Assembly: GCF_002257565.1 (NCBI RefSeq)
Contig: NZ_CP022736.1
Coordinates: forward strand, 1,240,001-1,304,000
Source: Herbaspirillum sp. meg3
Lineage (GTDB): Bacteria; Pseudomonadota; Gammaproteobacteria; Burkholderiales; Burkholderiaceae_D
DNA: 64,000 bases
Direction: 5' to 3'
In this document: one piece after another, positions 43,746-52,566 of the stretch
Position numbering within the stretch: the first letter of the stretch is position 1
Layout: every line of letters begins with the position of its first letter
Program-made: the position numbers and the translations under genes
Notes under the pieces: generated by a model
The model's input: only the letters and a program-made list of their open reading frames with translations
What the model was told of the DNA's origin: nothing
Databases searched by the model: none

Positions 43746-44978
43746 TTACGCTGTCGAAGCGCGGGCAGCAGTGCGGCGTGCAGCACTCCGCTTCATCAAC
43801 AATGCAGCGATCACGAAGGCGGCCGCCACCAGACCCAGATTGCGTACCGAACCGTCAGCGACAGTGATCGCACCCGCGCTGGCGCCCAGCGAAAAACCCA
43901 GATACATGAACGAGGCATTCAGCGACAGCGCAATCGGCGCCAGCTTGATACCGGCGATGTGGATGAGATTGGTTTGCTGTGCCGGATAAAACGCCCAGCC
44001 CGCAATACCCCAGACGATCACCGAGACAAACACCGGCAGTACCGCCACGTTAGCAGGCAGCAGATACGCAATCGCCACCAGCGTCAGGAAAGCGGCGATC
44101 AGGAACATCAATGCCGGACCGGTCACACGCTGAAAACCAATACGGTCGGCCACTTTGCCGCCAGCCATGACACCGATGGCGGCTGAGATACCCCAAGCGA
44201 ACAACACGTAACCCACATGCGTGCCGTGGATGCCGGTAACCTGATTCAGGTATAGCGCGAAATAGGTGTACATCGCATAAGCACCGGTAGCCCATAGCAG
44301 GGTGGTCAGCAGTGCGCGCAGCATGGCCGGGTCGCGTGCAGCCATGATGCGTTCACGCAGGCTGGCGACCGGCAGGTTGGCGCCGATGCCGCGCGGCAGT
44401 CCGCGCAACAGGCCGATAGTTGCCAGTGCTGCGAGGATCGCCACACCAGCGAACGTCATGCGCCAGCTAAGCTTGTCGGCGATCACGGTGCCCAGCGGTG
44501 CGGCCAGCGCGACGGCGACGGTGATGCCGCCGCTGACCAGCGCTAGTGCGCTGCCGCGGCGTTCCGGTGCGACCAGTGCACCGGCCAGAGCCATGGCGTT
44601 TGGCACATAGAGACCGGCGGCAAATGCCAGCAGGATCCGCGCCGTCATCAGCGACCAGTAGCCGGTGGCTTGCCAGGCAAGCAGATTGGCCAGCGTAAAT
44701 GCGGTCATCGCGCCGATCAGCAGACCGCGGCGGTTGATGGCGCCTGTCAGCGCAGTCAGGATCGGAGAGCTGAGGGCATAGGCAGCGGTGAAGGCCACCA
44801 CCAGTTGTCCGGCAACGGCGACGCTGACGCCCAGATCGCGGGCCACGGTTGGCAGGATGCCGGCGATCATGAAACCCTCGGCGCCGACGGCAAAGGTGCC
44901 GAGCGCCAGCCAATACAGCGGGGCATTGCTACCTGGTGCGCCCGTGGGGGCAGGGGATGAAGTGGAAGATGTGCTCAT
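43746..44978 (-). CDS. MFS exporter, DHA1 (YdhP/AraJ-like)
   Basis: 410 residues, 12 membrane helices. It opens with GTFAVGAEGFMIAGILPTVARDLGV (typical of the arabinose-efflux-like/purine-efflux DHA1 group), has motif A as LTGAINRRGLLIGAM and motif C as GGITVAVALAAPLGT. An inner-membrane drug or sugar exporter; substrate unknown. The TetR gene lies 125 bases upstream and its start region shares a 15-bp element with this promoter, which makes repression by TetR very likely. Confidence 0.92.
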   Translation of the reverse strand: MSTSSTSSPAPTGAPGSNAPLYWLALGTFAVGAEGFMIAGILPTVARDLGVSVAVAGQLVVAFTAAYALSSPILTALTGAINRRGLLIGAMTAFTLANLLAWQATGYWSLMTARILLAFAAGLYVPNAMALAGALVAPERRGSALALVSGGITVAVALAAPLGTVIADKLSWRMTFAGVAILAALATIGLLRGLPRGIGANLPVASLRERIMAARDPAMLRALLTTLLWATGAYAMYTYFALYLNQVTGIHGTHVGYVLFAWGISAAIGVMAGGKVADRIGFQRVTGPALMFLIAAFLTLVAIAYLLPANVAVLPVFVSVIVWGIAGWAFYPAQQTNLIHIAGIKLAPIALSLNASFMYLGFSLGASAGAITVADGSVRNLGLVAAAFVIAALLMKRSAARRTAARASTA

Positions 44979-45013
44979 GGCGTTCTCACAAAAGGTACAA
45001 ACGGATTTTAAAG

Positions 45014-45028
45014 TGACCAGTCGTCTTA
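45014..45028. promoter_or_regulatory. TetR-type operator in front of the MFS gene
   Basis: TGACCAGTCGTCTTA, identical to 45692-45706 before the tetR-type gene. GAC-CAGTC-GTC gives it partial dyad symmetry. It lies 36-50 bases before the MFS ATG, immediately upstream of a TAAAAT -10 candidate (45010-45005 on the minus strand). Confidence 0.75.
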
Positions 45029-45103
45029 GATTTGATGAAAAAAATGCCGCCTCTCATCTTTTTATCAAGGCGGCTGTACTGCAAACTCTGCAAATTCTTT
45101 GTC

Positions 45104-45679
45104 TTACTTCAGCATCTTGTTGAAGGCCAGATCCATGAACTGATCGAAGGCGTCCTTGTTGCGTTCCACACGTGTGCGCAGTGCAGCACCTTCCCAGGCG
45201 TTGAGCAGAAAACCGGCCAGCGCTTCAGGGCTCATCTGCGTCGGAATCGCTCCTTCCTTCTGGCCTGCAGCGATGGCATAAGCCAGTTTGCCGGACCAGT
45301 TTGAATAGATCTTTACCAGTTCTTCGCGGATCAGCGCGCTTTGCTCCGACATCTCCGCACTCATGTTGCCGATCATGCAGCCATGTTGAAAGCCGCGATC
45401 CACCAGCCTGTCGTTGAGCGCCATGAAATAGCGGCGCAAACGTTCCAGCGCCGGCACGCTGTCATCCACCAGGATTTCGCGCATTTTGCTGCGGCTGGCG
45501 TAATAGGCCACGATTTCCGCACCGAGCACTTCCTTGCTCTCGAAGTGGTTGTAAAACGAACCTTTAGGCACGCCTGCTTCGGTGGTGATGTCTTGCACGC
45601 TACAGGCGTTGTAGCCCCGCTCTGATAACAGTTTCAGAGCGGCGTCGAAGATTTGATCGCGAGTGTTTGACTTAGCCAT
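45104..45679 (-). CDS. TetR/AcrR-family repressor
   Basis: 191 residues. The N-terminal helix-turn-helix is complete (RDQIFDAALKLLSERGYNACSVQDITTEAGVPKGSFYNHFESKE, residues 7-50, quoted in parts by family consensus), followed by a helical ligand domain of the YcdC/AcrR C type. It is upstream of the MFS exporter gene on the same strand and has the same 15-bp operator in its own promoter, so it is autoregulated. The predicted transcription start falls on the ATG, so the message may be leaderless. Confidence 0.93.
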   Translation of the reverse strand: MAKSNTRDQIFDAALKLLSERGYNACSVQDITTEAGVPKGSFYNHFESKEVLGAEIVAYYASRSKMREILVDDSVPALERLRRYFMALNDRLVDRGFQHGCMIGNMSAEMSEQSALIREELVKIYSNWSGKLAYAIAAGQKEGAIPTQMSPEALAGFLLNAWEGAALRTRVERNKDAFDQFMDLAFNKMLK

Positions 45680-45685
45680 GGCCGA

Positions 45686-45714
45686 ATAATATGACCAGTC
45701 GTCTTAAAAATCAA
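45686..45714 (-). promoter_or_regulatory. Promoter of the TetR gene with operator in its spacer
   Basis: On the minus strand TTGATT (45714-45709), a 17-base spacer and TATTAT (45691-45686). The spacer holds the whole 15-bp TGACCAGTCGTCTTA element (45692-45706), so bound repressor blocks polymerase. Transcription should start at about 45679, the first base of the start codon. Confidence 0.75.
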
Positions 45715-45766
45715 GCTTCGTTTTTCACATTGTTGGATAAACGCGATGTTGCCGGCTGTTCACACA

Positions 45767-45788
45767 CTTTGACCGGGCATGGTCAAAG
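45767..45788. repeat. Hairpin after the LhgO-type gene
   Basis: CTTTGACC - GGGCAT - GGTCAAAG: perfect 8-base arms with a 6-base loop, 46-67 bases past the oxidase stop on the minus strand. No T-tract follows, so it is either a factor-dependent end, an mRNA-stabilising stem or an operator upstream of the tetR promoter. Confidence 0.55.
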
Positions 45789-45833
45789 CAGGTGTTGTCG
45801 TTGTAGAAACGTCGGGGGAAAGCAGCCTGAATG

Positions 45834-46961
45834 TCATGCTGCTTCGCTTTGGGCAAGTACATACTGCGCAATCGCCAGCGAGGAAGTCAGCCCCGGCGAC
45901 TCGATGCCGAACAGATTGATCAGTCCTGCATAGCCATGTTGCGCCGGTCCGCTGATGAGAAAATCCTCTTCCTTGCTCGTGCTGGTGAGCTTGGGTCGTA
46001 CGCCGGAATAGCTCGCCTGCAAGGAGGCGTCCGGCAACGCCGGCCAATAGCGCCGTATGGAGGCATAAAAGCGCTCCGATCTGCGCAGATCGACGGCATA
46101 GTCCAGGTTCCGGTCATCCTTGACGTCCAGCCATTCCACGTCGGGGCCGAAGCGCGCCTGGCCGGCCAGATCCAGCGTCAGGTGCACACCGAGTCCGCCA
46201 TCTTCGGGCAGCGGATAAATCAGGCGAGAAAACGGCGTCTTGCCGCTCAGCGAAAAATAATTGCCCTTGGCGAAATAGGCGGCCGGGATATGTTCAGGCG
46301 CCAGTCCTTCAAAGCAGCGCGCCAGCCTCGGCGCCGCCAGACCGCCCGCATTGATGACCAGGCCGGCGGACAATTGCATCTGATCGCCGTCAGTCGTGAC
46401 AACATCCAGTGTGATGTTGTCACCGGTACGTCGCGCTGCGACGACCTGGCTTTGCAGCGCCAGGATGGCGCCGTGCGCCTCCGCGTCGGCAAGCAATTGC
46501 TGCATCAGGCCGTGGCTGTCGACGATCCCGGTGGAAGGCGACAGCAAAGCGGCGACGCAATGCAGCGCCGGCTCCAGCTCTTTTGCGTGTGCGGCATCAA
46601 TCGCGGTCAGGTCATGTACGCCGTTCTGCGCGGCGTGCGCGGCAATGGCCTGCATGCGCTCAGCCTGTTCGGGGCTGGTGGCAACCAGAAGTTTGCCGCA
46701 GCGCTGATGGGCGACGTGGCGTTCTTCGCAGTAGCGGTACAGCAGCGCACGTCCTTCGACGCATAGCCTGGCTTTGAGTGAGCCGGGACGGTAATAGATC
46801 CCGGCGTGGATTACCTCGCTGTTGCGTGAACTGATACCGTTGCCGATGCTGGTATCGGCTTCGACAATGACAACTTCGCGTCCGGCCAGCGCAAAGGCGC
46901 GCGCGATCGCCAGGCCGACAACACCGGCACCGATGACGACGCAGTCAATGCGCTCAGTCAT
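45834..46961 (-). CDS. FAD-dependent oxidoreductase, L-2-hydroxyglutarate oxidase (LhgO) type
   Basis: 375 residues of the DAO family. The FAD Rossmann motif is VIGAGVVGLAIARAFALAG near the N-terminus; ISSRNSEVIHAGIYYRPGSLKARLCVEG is the LhgO/YgaF-specific block, and GVRPKLT and INLFGIESPGLTSSLAIA complete the C-terminal FAD contacts. It probably oxidises L-2-hydroxyglutarate or a similar 2-hydroxyacid and passes electrons to the membrane quinone pool. It is monocistronic. The 291 bases to the divergent cyclase gene show no clear promoter. Confidence 0.88.
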   Translation of the reverse strand: MTERIDCVVIGAGVVGLAIARAFALAGREVVIVEADTSIGNGISSRNSEVIHAGIYYRPGSLKARLCVEGRALLYRYCEERHVAHQRCGKLLVATSPEQAERMQAIAAHAAQNGVHDLTAIDAAHAKELEPALHCVAALLSPSTGIVDSHGLMQQLLADAEAHGAILALQSQVVAARRTGDNITLDVVTTDGDQMQLSAGLVINAGGLAAPRLARCFEGLAPEHIPAAYFAKGNYFSLSGKTPFSRLIYPLPEDGGLGVHLTLDLAGQARFGPDVEWLDVKDDRNLDYAVDLRRSERFYASIRRYWPALPDASLQASYSGVRPKLTSTSKEEDFLISGPAQHGYAGLINLFGIESPGLTSSLAIAQYVLAQSEAA

Positions 46962-47252
46962 GATGCGAACGGGGGACGAAAAACGTGATCAACAATAAAG
47001 TGGACAAGAGGTTCTCCAATCAGGCCAGTCGCCATTTTAGCGTGCCTGATGCGCCGCTGGCGCGATGCGCACTGCGCGTATTCATCCGCTGCACTAGGCG
47101 GCTACCGGCAAGAATGTTATAAATGAAAAAACGGCCTCATGGCTGGCCAGCTACGAACCAGGCTTTATCAGAACAACTAAAGAGAGCCTTGCCGCAGCCC
47201 GACGACGTTCGTTTGTGTTCATTCATTGCCTGAACAACAGAGACGGAGACAT

Positions 47253-48776
47253 ATGGTCCGATACGCCGGATACAAGCGTTCTTCCACAGCATTGCTGGCG
47301 GCAGCGTTTGTCCTGCTGACTTGTATTTCGCTGATCGGACTGGATGCTTGGCGCACCTGGCAAGCCCGCGTCATCGAGGAGCGGGAAGCCGGCGTGACCG
47401 TGGCCAATATGGCACGTGCGCTGGCGCAGCATGCCGATGACACCTTCAAGGAAGCTGACACGGCGCTGATCGGCTTGCTGGAGCGTATTCGTTACGACGG
47501 CCTTGAGCCGCCGGCAGTGGAACGGCTGCATCGCCTGCTGATGTTGCGGGTAAAAGAGTTGCCGCAATTAGGCGGAATTTTTGTCTACGACCAGGCTGGT
47601 CGCTGGATCGTCAATTCTTTGCCGGTCATGGATCGCAGTCTCAACAATGCAGACCGCGATTATTTCATCTATCACCGTGATCACAACGACACCGGGCCGT
47701 ATATCGGCATGCCGGTGAAAAGCCGTTCCAGCGGCAAGTGGATCGCTACCATCACACGGCGCATCAACAATGAGGACGGCAGCTTCGGTGGCGTGGTTCT
47801 GGCGACGATCGAGATGGACTACTTTCAGCGGTTTTACGACAGCTTCAATATCGGCAAATCAGGAGCGATTCTGCTCGCGCTCAACAACGGAACCATGATG
47901 TTCCGGCGTCCGCTGCGTGAAGATTCGATTTCAAAAAGCATGGCATCAGCGTCAATATACCGTGACCATGCATCCCGGCATGCCAGCGGCGTCGCGCTGA
48001 TCAAATCTTCGCAAGACGGCGTCTTGCGCATCAACGGTTACACCCATCTGCCGACCTATCCGATGTTCGTCGCGGTTGCCTTGTCGAAAGATGAGGTGCT
48101 GGAGGAATGGCGCGCCGACGCCTACATGCACATGGCAGGCGTGTTGTTTCTGGTGTCCTGTTTTGTCGTGGTTGGGCACCGCATGGTTCGGCAAATCGAC
48201 AAGCGTGCGATGGCCGAGAACGAGGCCAATGAAGCGCGGGCGCAGGTGGAGGCCCTCAATCGCACGCTGGAACGGCTCGCCATGCAAGATGGCCTGACCG
48301 GGCTTGCCAATCGTCGTCATTTTGACGGAGCACTGGCGCGCGAATTGAGCCGCGCCATAAGAAAAGGTGAAAGCCTTTCTCTCATCATGATCGATGTCGA
48401 TCACTTTAAACTCTACAACGACATGTACGGGCACTTGTCCGGCGATGAATGTCTGCGCAAGGTCGGACAGGCAATTCTGAGCGGTGAGCGCCGTCCCGGC
48501 GATCTGGCGGCGCGTTACGGTGGAGAAGAATTCGCGATGATCCTGCCCAATTGCGACGAAGCAGGCGCATTGATTGTGGCCGAGCGTATCCGGCAGGAAG
48601 TGCGTCGTCAGGCCATTCCGCATGCATCCAATCCCGACGGCATCGTGACGATCAGTCTTGGTATCGGCTCATTCAATCAGAGCAGGCATGGCGCGACGAC
48701 ATCGACGCTGGTGGGGGCCGCAGACCAGGCGCTGTATCGCGCCAAGGCCGGTGGCCGTGATCGTATTGAGGTATGA
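47253..48776 (+). CDS. Membrane diguanylate cyclase with periplasmic Cache sensor
   Basis: 507 residues. Order: membrane helix about 13-31, periplasmic dCache-like sensor about 40-285 (DRDYFIYHRDHNDTGPYIG, ITRRINNEDGSFGGVVLATI), second membrane helix about 290-310, coiled coil, GGDEF domain about 335-505. The active site is canonical RYGGEEF and the product-inhibition motif RPGD sits five residues before it, so it should make cyclic di-GMP with feedback. GACGGAGACAT precedes the ATG; a TTG 27 bases upstream is in frame. A related cyclase lies at 54908-56494. Confidence 0.92.
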   Translation: MVRYAGYKRSSTALLAAAFVLLTCISLIGLDAWRTWQARVIEEREAGVTVANMARALAQHADDTFKEADTALIGLLERIRYDGLEPPAVERLHRLLMLRVKELPQLGGIFVYDQAGRWIVNSLPVMDRSLNNADRDYFIYHRDHNDTGPYIGMPVKSRSSGKWIATITRRINNEDGSFGGVVLATIEMDYFQRFYDSFNIGKSGAILLALNNGTMMFRRPLREDSISKSMASASIYRDHASRHASGVALIKSSQDGVLRINGYTHLPTYPMFVAVALSKDEVLEEWRADAYMHMAGVLFLVSCFVVVGHRMVRQIDKRAMAENEANEARAQVEALNRTLERLAMQDGLTGLANRRHFDGALARELSRAIRKGESLSLIMIDVDHFKLYNDMYGHLSGDECLRKVGQAILSGERRPGDLAARYGGEEFAMILPNCDEAGALIVAERIRQEVRRQAIPHASNPDGIVTISLGIGSFNQSRHGATTSTLVGAADQALYRAKAGGRDRIEV

Positions 48777-48818
48777 GTTGCAGAGGATGAGGCGAGCCGG
48801 ATGGCCGGATAAGCATTT

Positions 48819-49181
48819 TCAGTGGCGACCAACTGTCTTTTCGACCGTTTTGTTTTCGATGGTTTTGGCAGCGGCGACAGGCTCAGGAGCAGGTTCAAAA
48901 ACGGGTTCCATGATCTCGCCTTCAACGACCTGCATTTCATCACTTTGCGCTATCGCAGAAAATGATCTGCCGTCCATCGCACGAGTGAAGGGGTAGGCGT
49001 TGTTCTTCGCCTGCACGTCATTGACGTCTTTCGCCACTTCCGTGATCTGATATTGCGCCAGATCGTTTTCCCACTTTCGCTCGCGATAGTAAAAAAAGAC
49101 CAGGAAGACCAGTCCGATGCTGAGGTAGGACGCCACAGCGACGAACATGTCTTGTTGCAATAACTCGGCTAGAAATTTCAT
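48819..49181 (-). CDS. Small single-pass membrane protein, unknown
   Basis: 120 residues. One membrane helix at about 13-30 (FVAVASYLSIGLVFLVFF) is followed by a charged cytoplasmic stretch and a Pro/Glu/Val-rich low-complexity part (EPVFEPAPEPVAAA) near residues 90-105. The family is not recognised. It is convergent with the diguanylate cyclase gene (42-base gap) and 243 bases downstream of cheV on the same strand; the gap before it holds no gene. Confidence 0.65.
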   Translation of the reverse strand: MKFLAELLQQDMFVAVASYLSIGLVFLVFFYYRERKWENDLAQYQITEVAKDVNDVQAKNNAYPFTRAMDGRSFSAIAQSDEMQVVEGEIMEPVFEPAPEPVAAAKTIENKTVEKTVGRH

Positions 49182-49424
49182 TTGTAGGCTACTCGCTAAG
49201 TGGTGCGCCGCGGCCCGGGAGAGATATCAGCGTGGGCATCGGCAGGGCTAATCTGATGACTAAATGATAAAAAAAAGAGCGAGTGTGCGGTATCGGGGAA
49301 TTCCTTATTTCCGGTATAAATCGCACTGATGAGAACTACTTCATGTGATTGAAGCAGGGGACGCGTTGATGCAATAAGGAGTCAACACATCAATGCATCC
49401 CCTACCGGAAATCGGTGGAGGAGG

Positions 49425-50381
49425 TTAGTGCAGCAACGTCTTCTTTAATGTTGCCGCAAGCTCTTCAATGGCGAACTTGGCGACATAGCCGTTGGCGCCG
49501 ACGCTCCTGACGTGATCTTCGTTGGCGGAGCCCGACAGCGACGAATGAATGACCACCGGAATCGTCTTATAGCGCTGGTCGCTCTTGATGTTGCGTGTGA
49601 GGGTAAAGCCATCCATCTCAGGCATTTCCAGATCAGTCAGCATCAGTGCGACCTTGTCACCGATCTGCTTGCCTTCGCGCTGTGCTTCAGTTGCCAGCGA
49701 CTGCAATTTTTCCCAGGCTTCTTTGCCGCTCTTGGTCATGACGTAAGGCACACCCAGCGTCGACAAACCGCTTTCAATCATCGCGCGCGCCACCTTGGAG
49801 TCATCCGCCGCCAGCACGATCGAGCCAGGCTTGATCAGATCCTTGAGTTCGTTGCTGTGATCGCGATCAAGCGAACGCTTGACCGGCGACGTCATGTCCA
49901 GAATTTGTTCCACGTCAAGCACCTGCACCAGGCGACTGCCATCGACATCGGCATCCAGGCGTGCGATGCTGGTCACCATGTCGCCTCCGGCGCTGGATTC
50001 AGCCGACAGCACCTGGCTCCAGTCGAGGCGTACGATTTCTTCTACCGATTCCACTGCAAAGGCCTGCGTATTGCGGGCATATTCGGTGATCAGCAAGATG
50101 TTCAGGCCAGTCTTGGGTGTGCAACCGGTAACGGCCGGCAAGTCGATGACGGAGATGACCTGTCCGCGGATATTGACCATGCCCAACATGGGCGACTTGG
50201 TGCCCGCAGCCGTCGTGATCGGTACCATCGGCACGATCTCGCGGATCTTGAAAACATTGATCCCGAACAGCTCGCCTGGGCTGTCGCCGGCCGGGCTGCC
50301 GAGGCGGAACAGCAGCAATTCGAATTTGTTGCTGCTGGTCAGGTTGGTACGTTCATCAATTTCTTTTTGAAATGCGTCCAT
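49425..50381 (-). CDS. cheV: Chemotaxis coupling protein CheV
   Basis: 318 residues. A CheW-like domain (about 18-165: FGINVFKIREIVPM, NIRGQVISVIDLPAV) is fused to a receiver domain (about 185-318) with phospho-acceptor D250 in ALMLTDLEMPEMDGF. CheV couples receptors to CheA and dampens signalling when phosphorylated. It follows the receptor gene by 59 bases on the same strand, so the two are probably one unit. A run of nine C on the coding strand lies in that gap. Confidence 0.94.
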   Translation of the reverse strand: MDAFQKEIDERTNLTSSNKFELLLFRLGSPAGDSPGELFGINVFKIREIVPMVPITTAAGTKSPMLGMVNIRGQVISVIDLPAVTGCTPKTGLNILLITEYARNTQAFAVESVEEIVRLDWSQVLSAESSAGGDMVTSIARLDADVDGSRLVQVLDVEQILDMTSPVKRSLDRDHSNELKDLIKPGSIVLAADDSKVARAMIESGLSTLGVPYVMTKSGKEAWEKLQSLATEAQREGKQIGDKVALMLTDLEMPEMDGFTLTRNIKSDQRYKTIPVVIHSSLSGSANEDHVRSVGANGYVAKFAIEELAATLKKTLLH

Positions 50382-50440
50382 GGGGTGGCCTCATTGGTTT
50401 GGTGTTTTGAGCATTGGGGGGGGGCTGCTGTGATGCGGTG

Positions 50441-52189
50441 TCAGAATTGTTCCCACGAACCCGGGTCGTCCTTCGGGACGGCGGATGATTTGAGTGCAGG
50501 CTGCGCACCCCCCTTGATGACGCGCATGGCAGGTGCAGCGGGTTTGGCGGCAACCCGGCGCACTGGCGGCGTGATATCGATAGTACGTTTCGGCATGGCC
50601 GTGGAGACAGGATTGCCGACGGGGTTGCTGACCGCGCTGCGTTCGTCGAGCTTGAACACGCCGACTACTTCCGACAAACGTCCAGCCTGTTCCTGCAATG
50701 ATTGCGCAGCGGCGGCGGCTTGCTCAACCAATGCGGCATTCTGCTGCGTCACTTCGTCCATCTGCGTGATCGCCAGGTTGATCTGTTCGATGCCCTGGCT
50801 TTGCTCCTGGCTGGCGGCGGTGATTTCGCTGACGATGTCGGTCACGCGTTTGACGCTGTTGACCACTTCATCCATGGTCGTGCCGGCTTGTTCGACCAGC
50901 TTGCTGCCGACATCGACTTTGGCGACCGAGTCGTCAATCAGGATCTTGATTTCCTTGGCGGCTGCGGCTGAGCGTTGCGCCAGGCTGCGGACTTCGCTGG
51001 CCACGACCGCAAAGCCGCGGCCCTGCTCGCCGGCACGTGCCGCTTCGACGGCGGCATTCAGCGCCAGAATATTGGTTTGGAAAGCGATGCCGTCAATGAC
51101 GCTGATGATATCGACGATCTTGCGCGATGATTCATTGATCGATCCCATGGTGTTGACCACTTGTCCGACCACTTCGCCGCCCGCGCTGGCGACTTCCGAT
51201 GCGGTGACCGCGAGCTGGTTGGCCTGACGTGCGTTGTCGGCATTTTGCTTGACGGTGGAGGTGAGTTCTTCCATGGCCGAGGCGGTTTCTTCCAGCGAGC
51301 CGGCTTGCTGTTCCGTACGCGACGACAGATCCATATTGCCGCTGGCGATTTCATTGGAGGCCGTGGCGATGGTGTCGGTACCGGTGCGTACTTCGCCGAC
51401 GATCTTTAACAGATTGTCGTTCATGCCCTTAAGTGCCTGCAGCAATTGACCGGTCTCATCTTTGCCGGCCAGTTGGATATCCGCAGTCAGGTCGCCATCG
51501 GCGACACGTTGTGCCACCTCGACGGCAGCACCGAGCGGCTTGGAAATCACGCGAGAGATCCAGGCTGCCAGTGTCATGGCGGCAACCAGACAGATCGCCA
51601 GCATCGAGATGATCCACAGCTTGGCGCTGGCATACGTTGCGTCCGCGTCGGCGCTGGATCTTTCCGATCCCTTCTCGTTGACTTCGACCAGTTTCTCCAC
51701 CTGATCCAGCAAGTTTCGGTAGACCTTGGTCGACTCACCCTTGAGCAGGGTGCGTGCATCTTCGTTCTTGTTGGTGCGCGAGATGTCGAGAATTTTCTTG
51801 TGTTCGGAAAGAAACACGACAATCGCTTTTTCCACTTCAGGATAGATTGCGCGTTCTTCCGGTTCGCTGATTTGCTTTACGTACTTATCCTGCTGCTTTT
51901 TCAGATTGGCAATCTGCTTGTCGGCATTTTTTTCGATTTCTTCGAATTCCTGCGGCGTCGAAGCGAGAATGTGTTGCAGTTCAAAGCTGCGGATGCGCGA
52001 TAGCGACAGCTTCAGTTGCGACAGTGTACGGATACTCGGTAGCCAGTTGGTGGCAATATCGGTTGAGGCCTGGTTCACGCGGCCCAGTTCGCGGATGGCG
52101 AAGGCGCCAAGTACGGCTTCCATCGCGATAACGATGCAGAAGACCGAGATCAGTTTTCTTGAAATTTTCAGATCGTAGAACCACTTCAT
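50441..52189 (-). CDS. Methyl-accepting chemotaxis protein
   Basis: 582 residues. Membrane helices at about 11-30 and 190-210 enclose a four-helix-bundle ligand domain; a HAMP domain follows, then the cytoplasmic hairpin with the invariant tip (IDGIAFQTNILALNAAVEAA). The C-terminus ends in SWEQF, resembling the NWETF pentapeptide that tethers CheR/CheB, after a flexible Pro/Ala-rich linker. GGAGAAAAAC precedes the ATG at 52189; the frame is open further upstream. Ligand unknown. Confidence 0.94.
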   Translation of the reverse strand: MKWFYDLKISRKLISVFCIVIAMEAVLGAFAIRELGRVNQASTDIATNWLPSIRTLSQLKLSLSRIRSFELQHILASTPQEFEEIEKNADKQIANLKKQQDKYVKQISEPEERAIYPEVEKAIVVFLSEHKKILDISRTNKNEDARTLLKGESTKVYRNLLDQVEKLVEVNEKGSERSSADADATYASAKLWIISMLAICLVAAMTLAAWISRVISKPLGAAVEVAQRVADGDLTADIQLAGKDETGQLLQALKGMNDNLLKIVGEVRTGTDTIATASNEIASGNMDLSSRTEQQAGSLEETASAMEELTSTVKQNADNARQANQLAVTASEVASAGGEVVGQVVNTMGSINESSRKIVDIISVIDGIAFQTNILALNAAVEAARAGEQGRGFAVVASEVRSLAQRSAAAAKEIKILIDDSVAKVDVGSKLVEQAGTTMDEVVNSVKRVTDIVSEITAASQEQSQGIEQINLAITQMDEVTQQNAALVEQAAAAAQSLQEQAGRLSEVVGVFKLDERSAVSNPVGNPVSTAMPKRTIDITPPVRRVAAKPAAPAMRVIKGGAQPALKSSAVPKDDPGSWEQF

Positions 52190-52307
52190 GTTTTTCTCCA
52201 GGGCGAACGAGGGACGACAGACTGCATTAGAGGGCGCTGAAAGCATTCCGATGCCAGTCGGGCAGCGGATGAAAATGTCTGGCCATCAGGCAGGGATCCT
52301 GCAGGAC

Positions 52308-52354
52308 GTCCGAGCTGGTGTGATGAAGAAGGCAGCTCGGACGCCGAGCTGGTG
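52308..52354. repeat. Inverted and direct repeats upstream of the receptor gene
   Basis: GTCCGAGCTG (52308-52317) and CAGCTCGGAC (52333-52342) form 10-base arms; CCGAGCTGGTG occurs as a direct repeat at 52310-52320 and 52344-52354. Three copies of one half-site in 47 bases suggest a regulator site. The 377-base gap (52190-52566) between the divergent receptor and map genes holds no gene. Confidence 0.55.
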
Positions 52355-52566
52355 ATAATTCCGCTATGCCCGATGTATTGCCAGCTTAGGTGAGTGACAT
52401 ACTCTTCGGTATCAGTGTTTTCCTGATAGCGGAAAAGCAACGATGTCGTTGAGAGAGAAAAGAACGTTGCAATTTTCTCGAAAGCAAGGTGATGCAACCC
52501 CGCACAACCCTGCGCAGAGTGATGTGATCGGGGATAATAGCGGCTTCAACCAAACCAAGGATCGTC

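Noticed and set aside
49512..51227. 571-codon frame across cheV and the receptor gene on the plus strand
   Set aside because: Shadow of two clear minus-strand genes.
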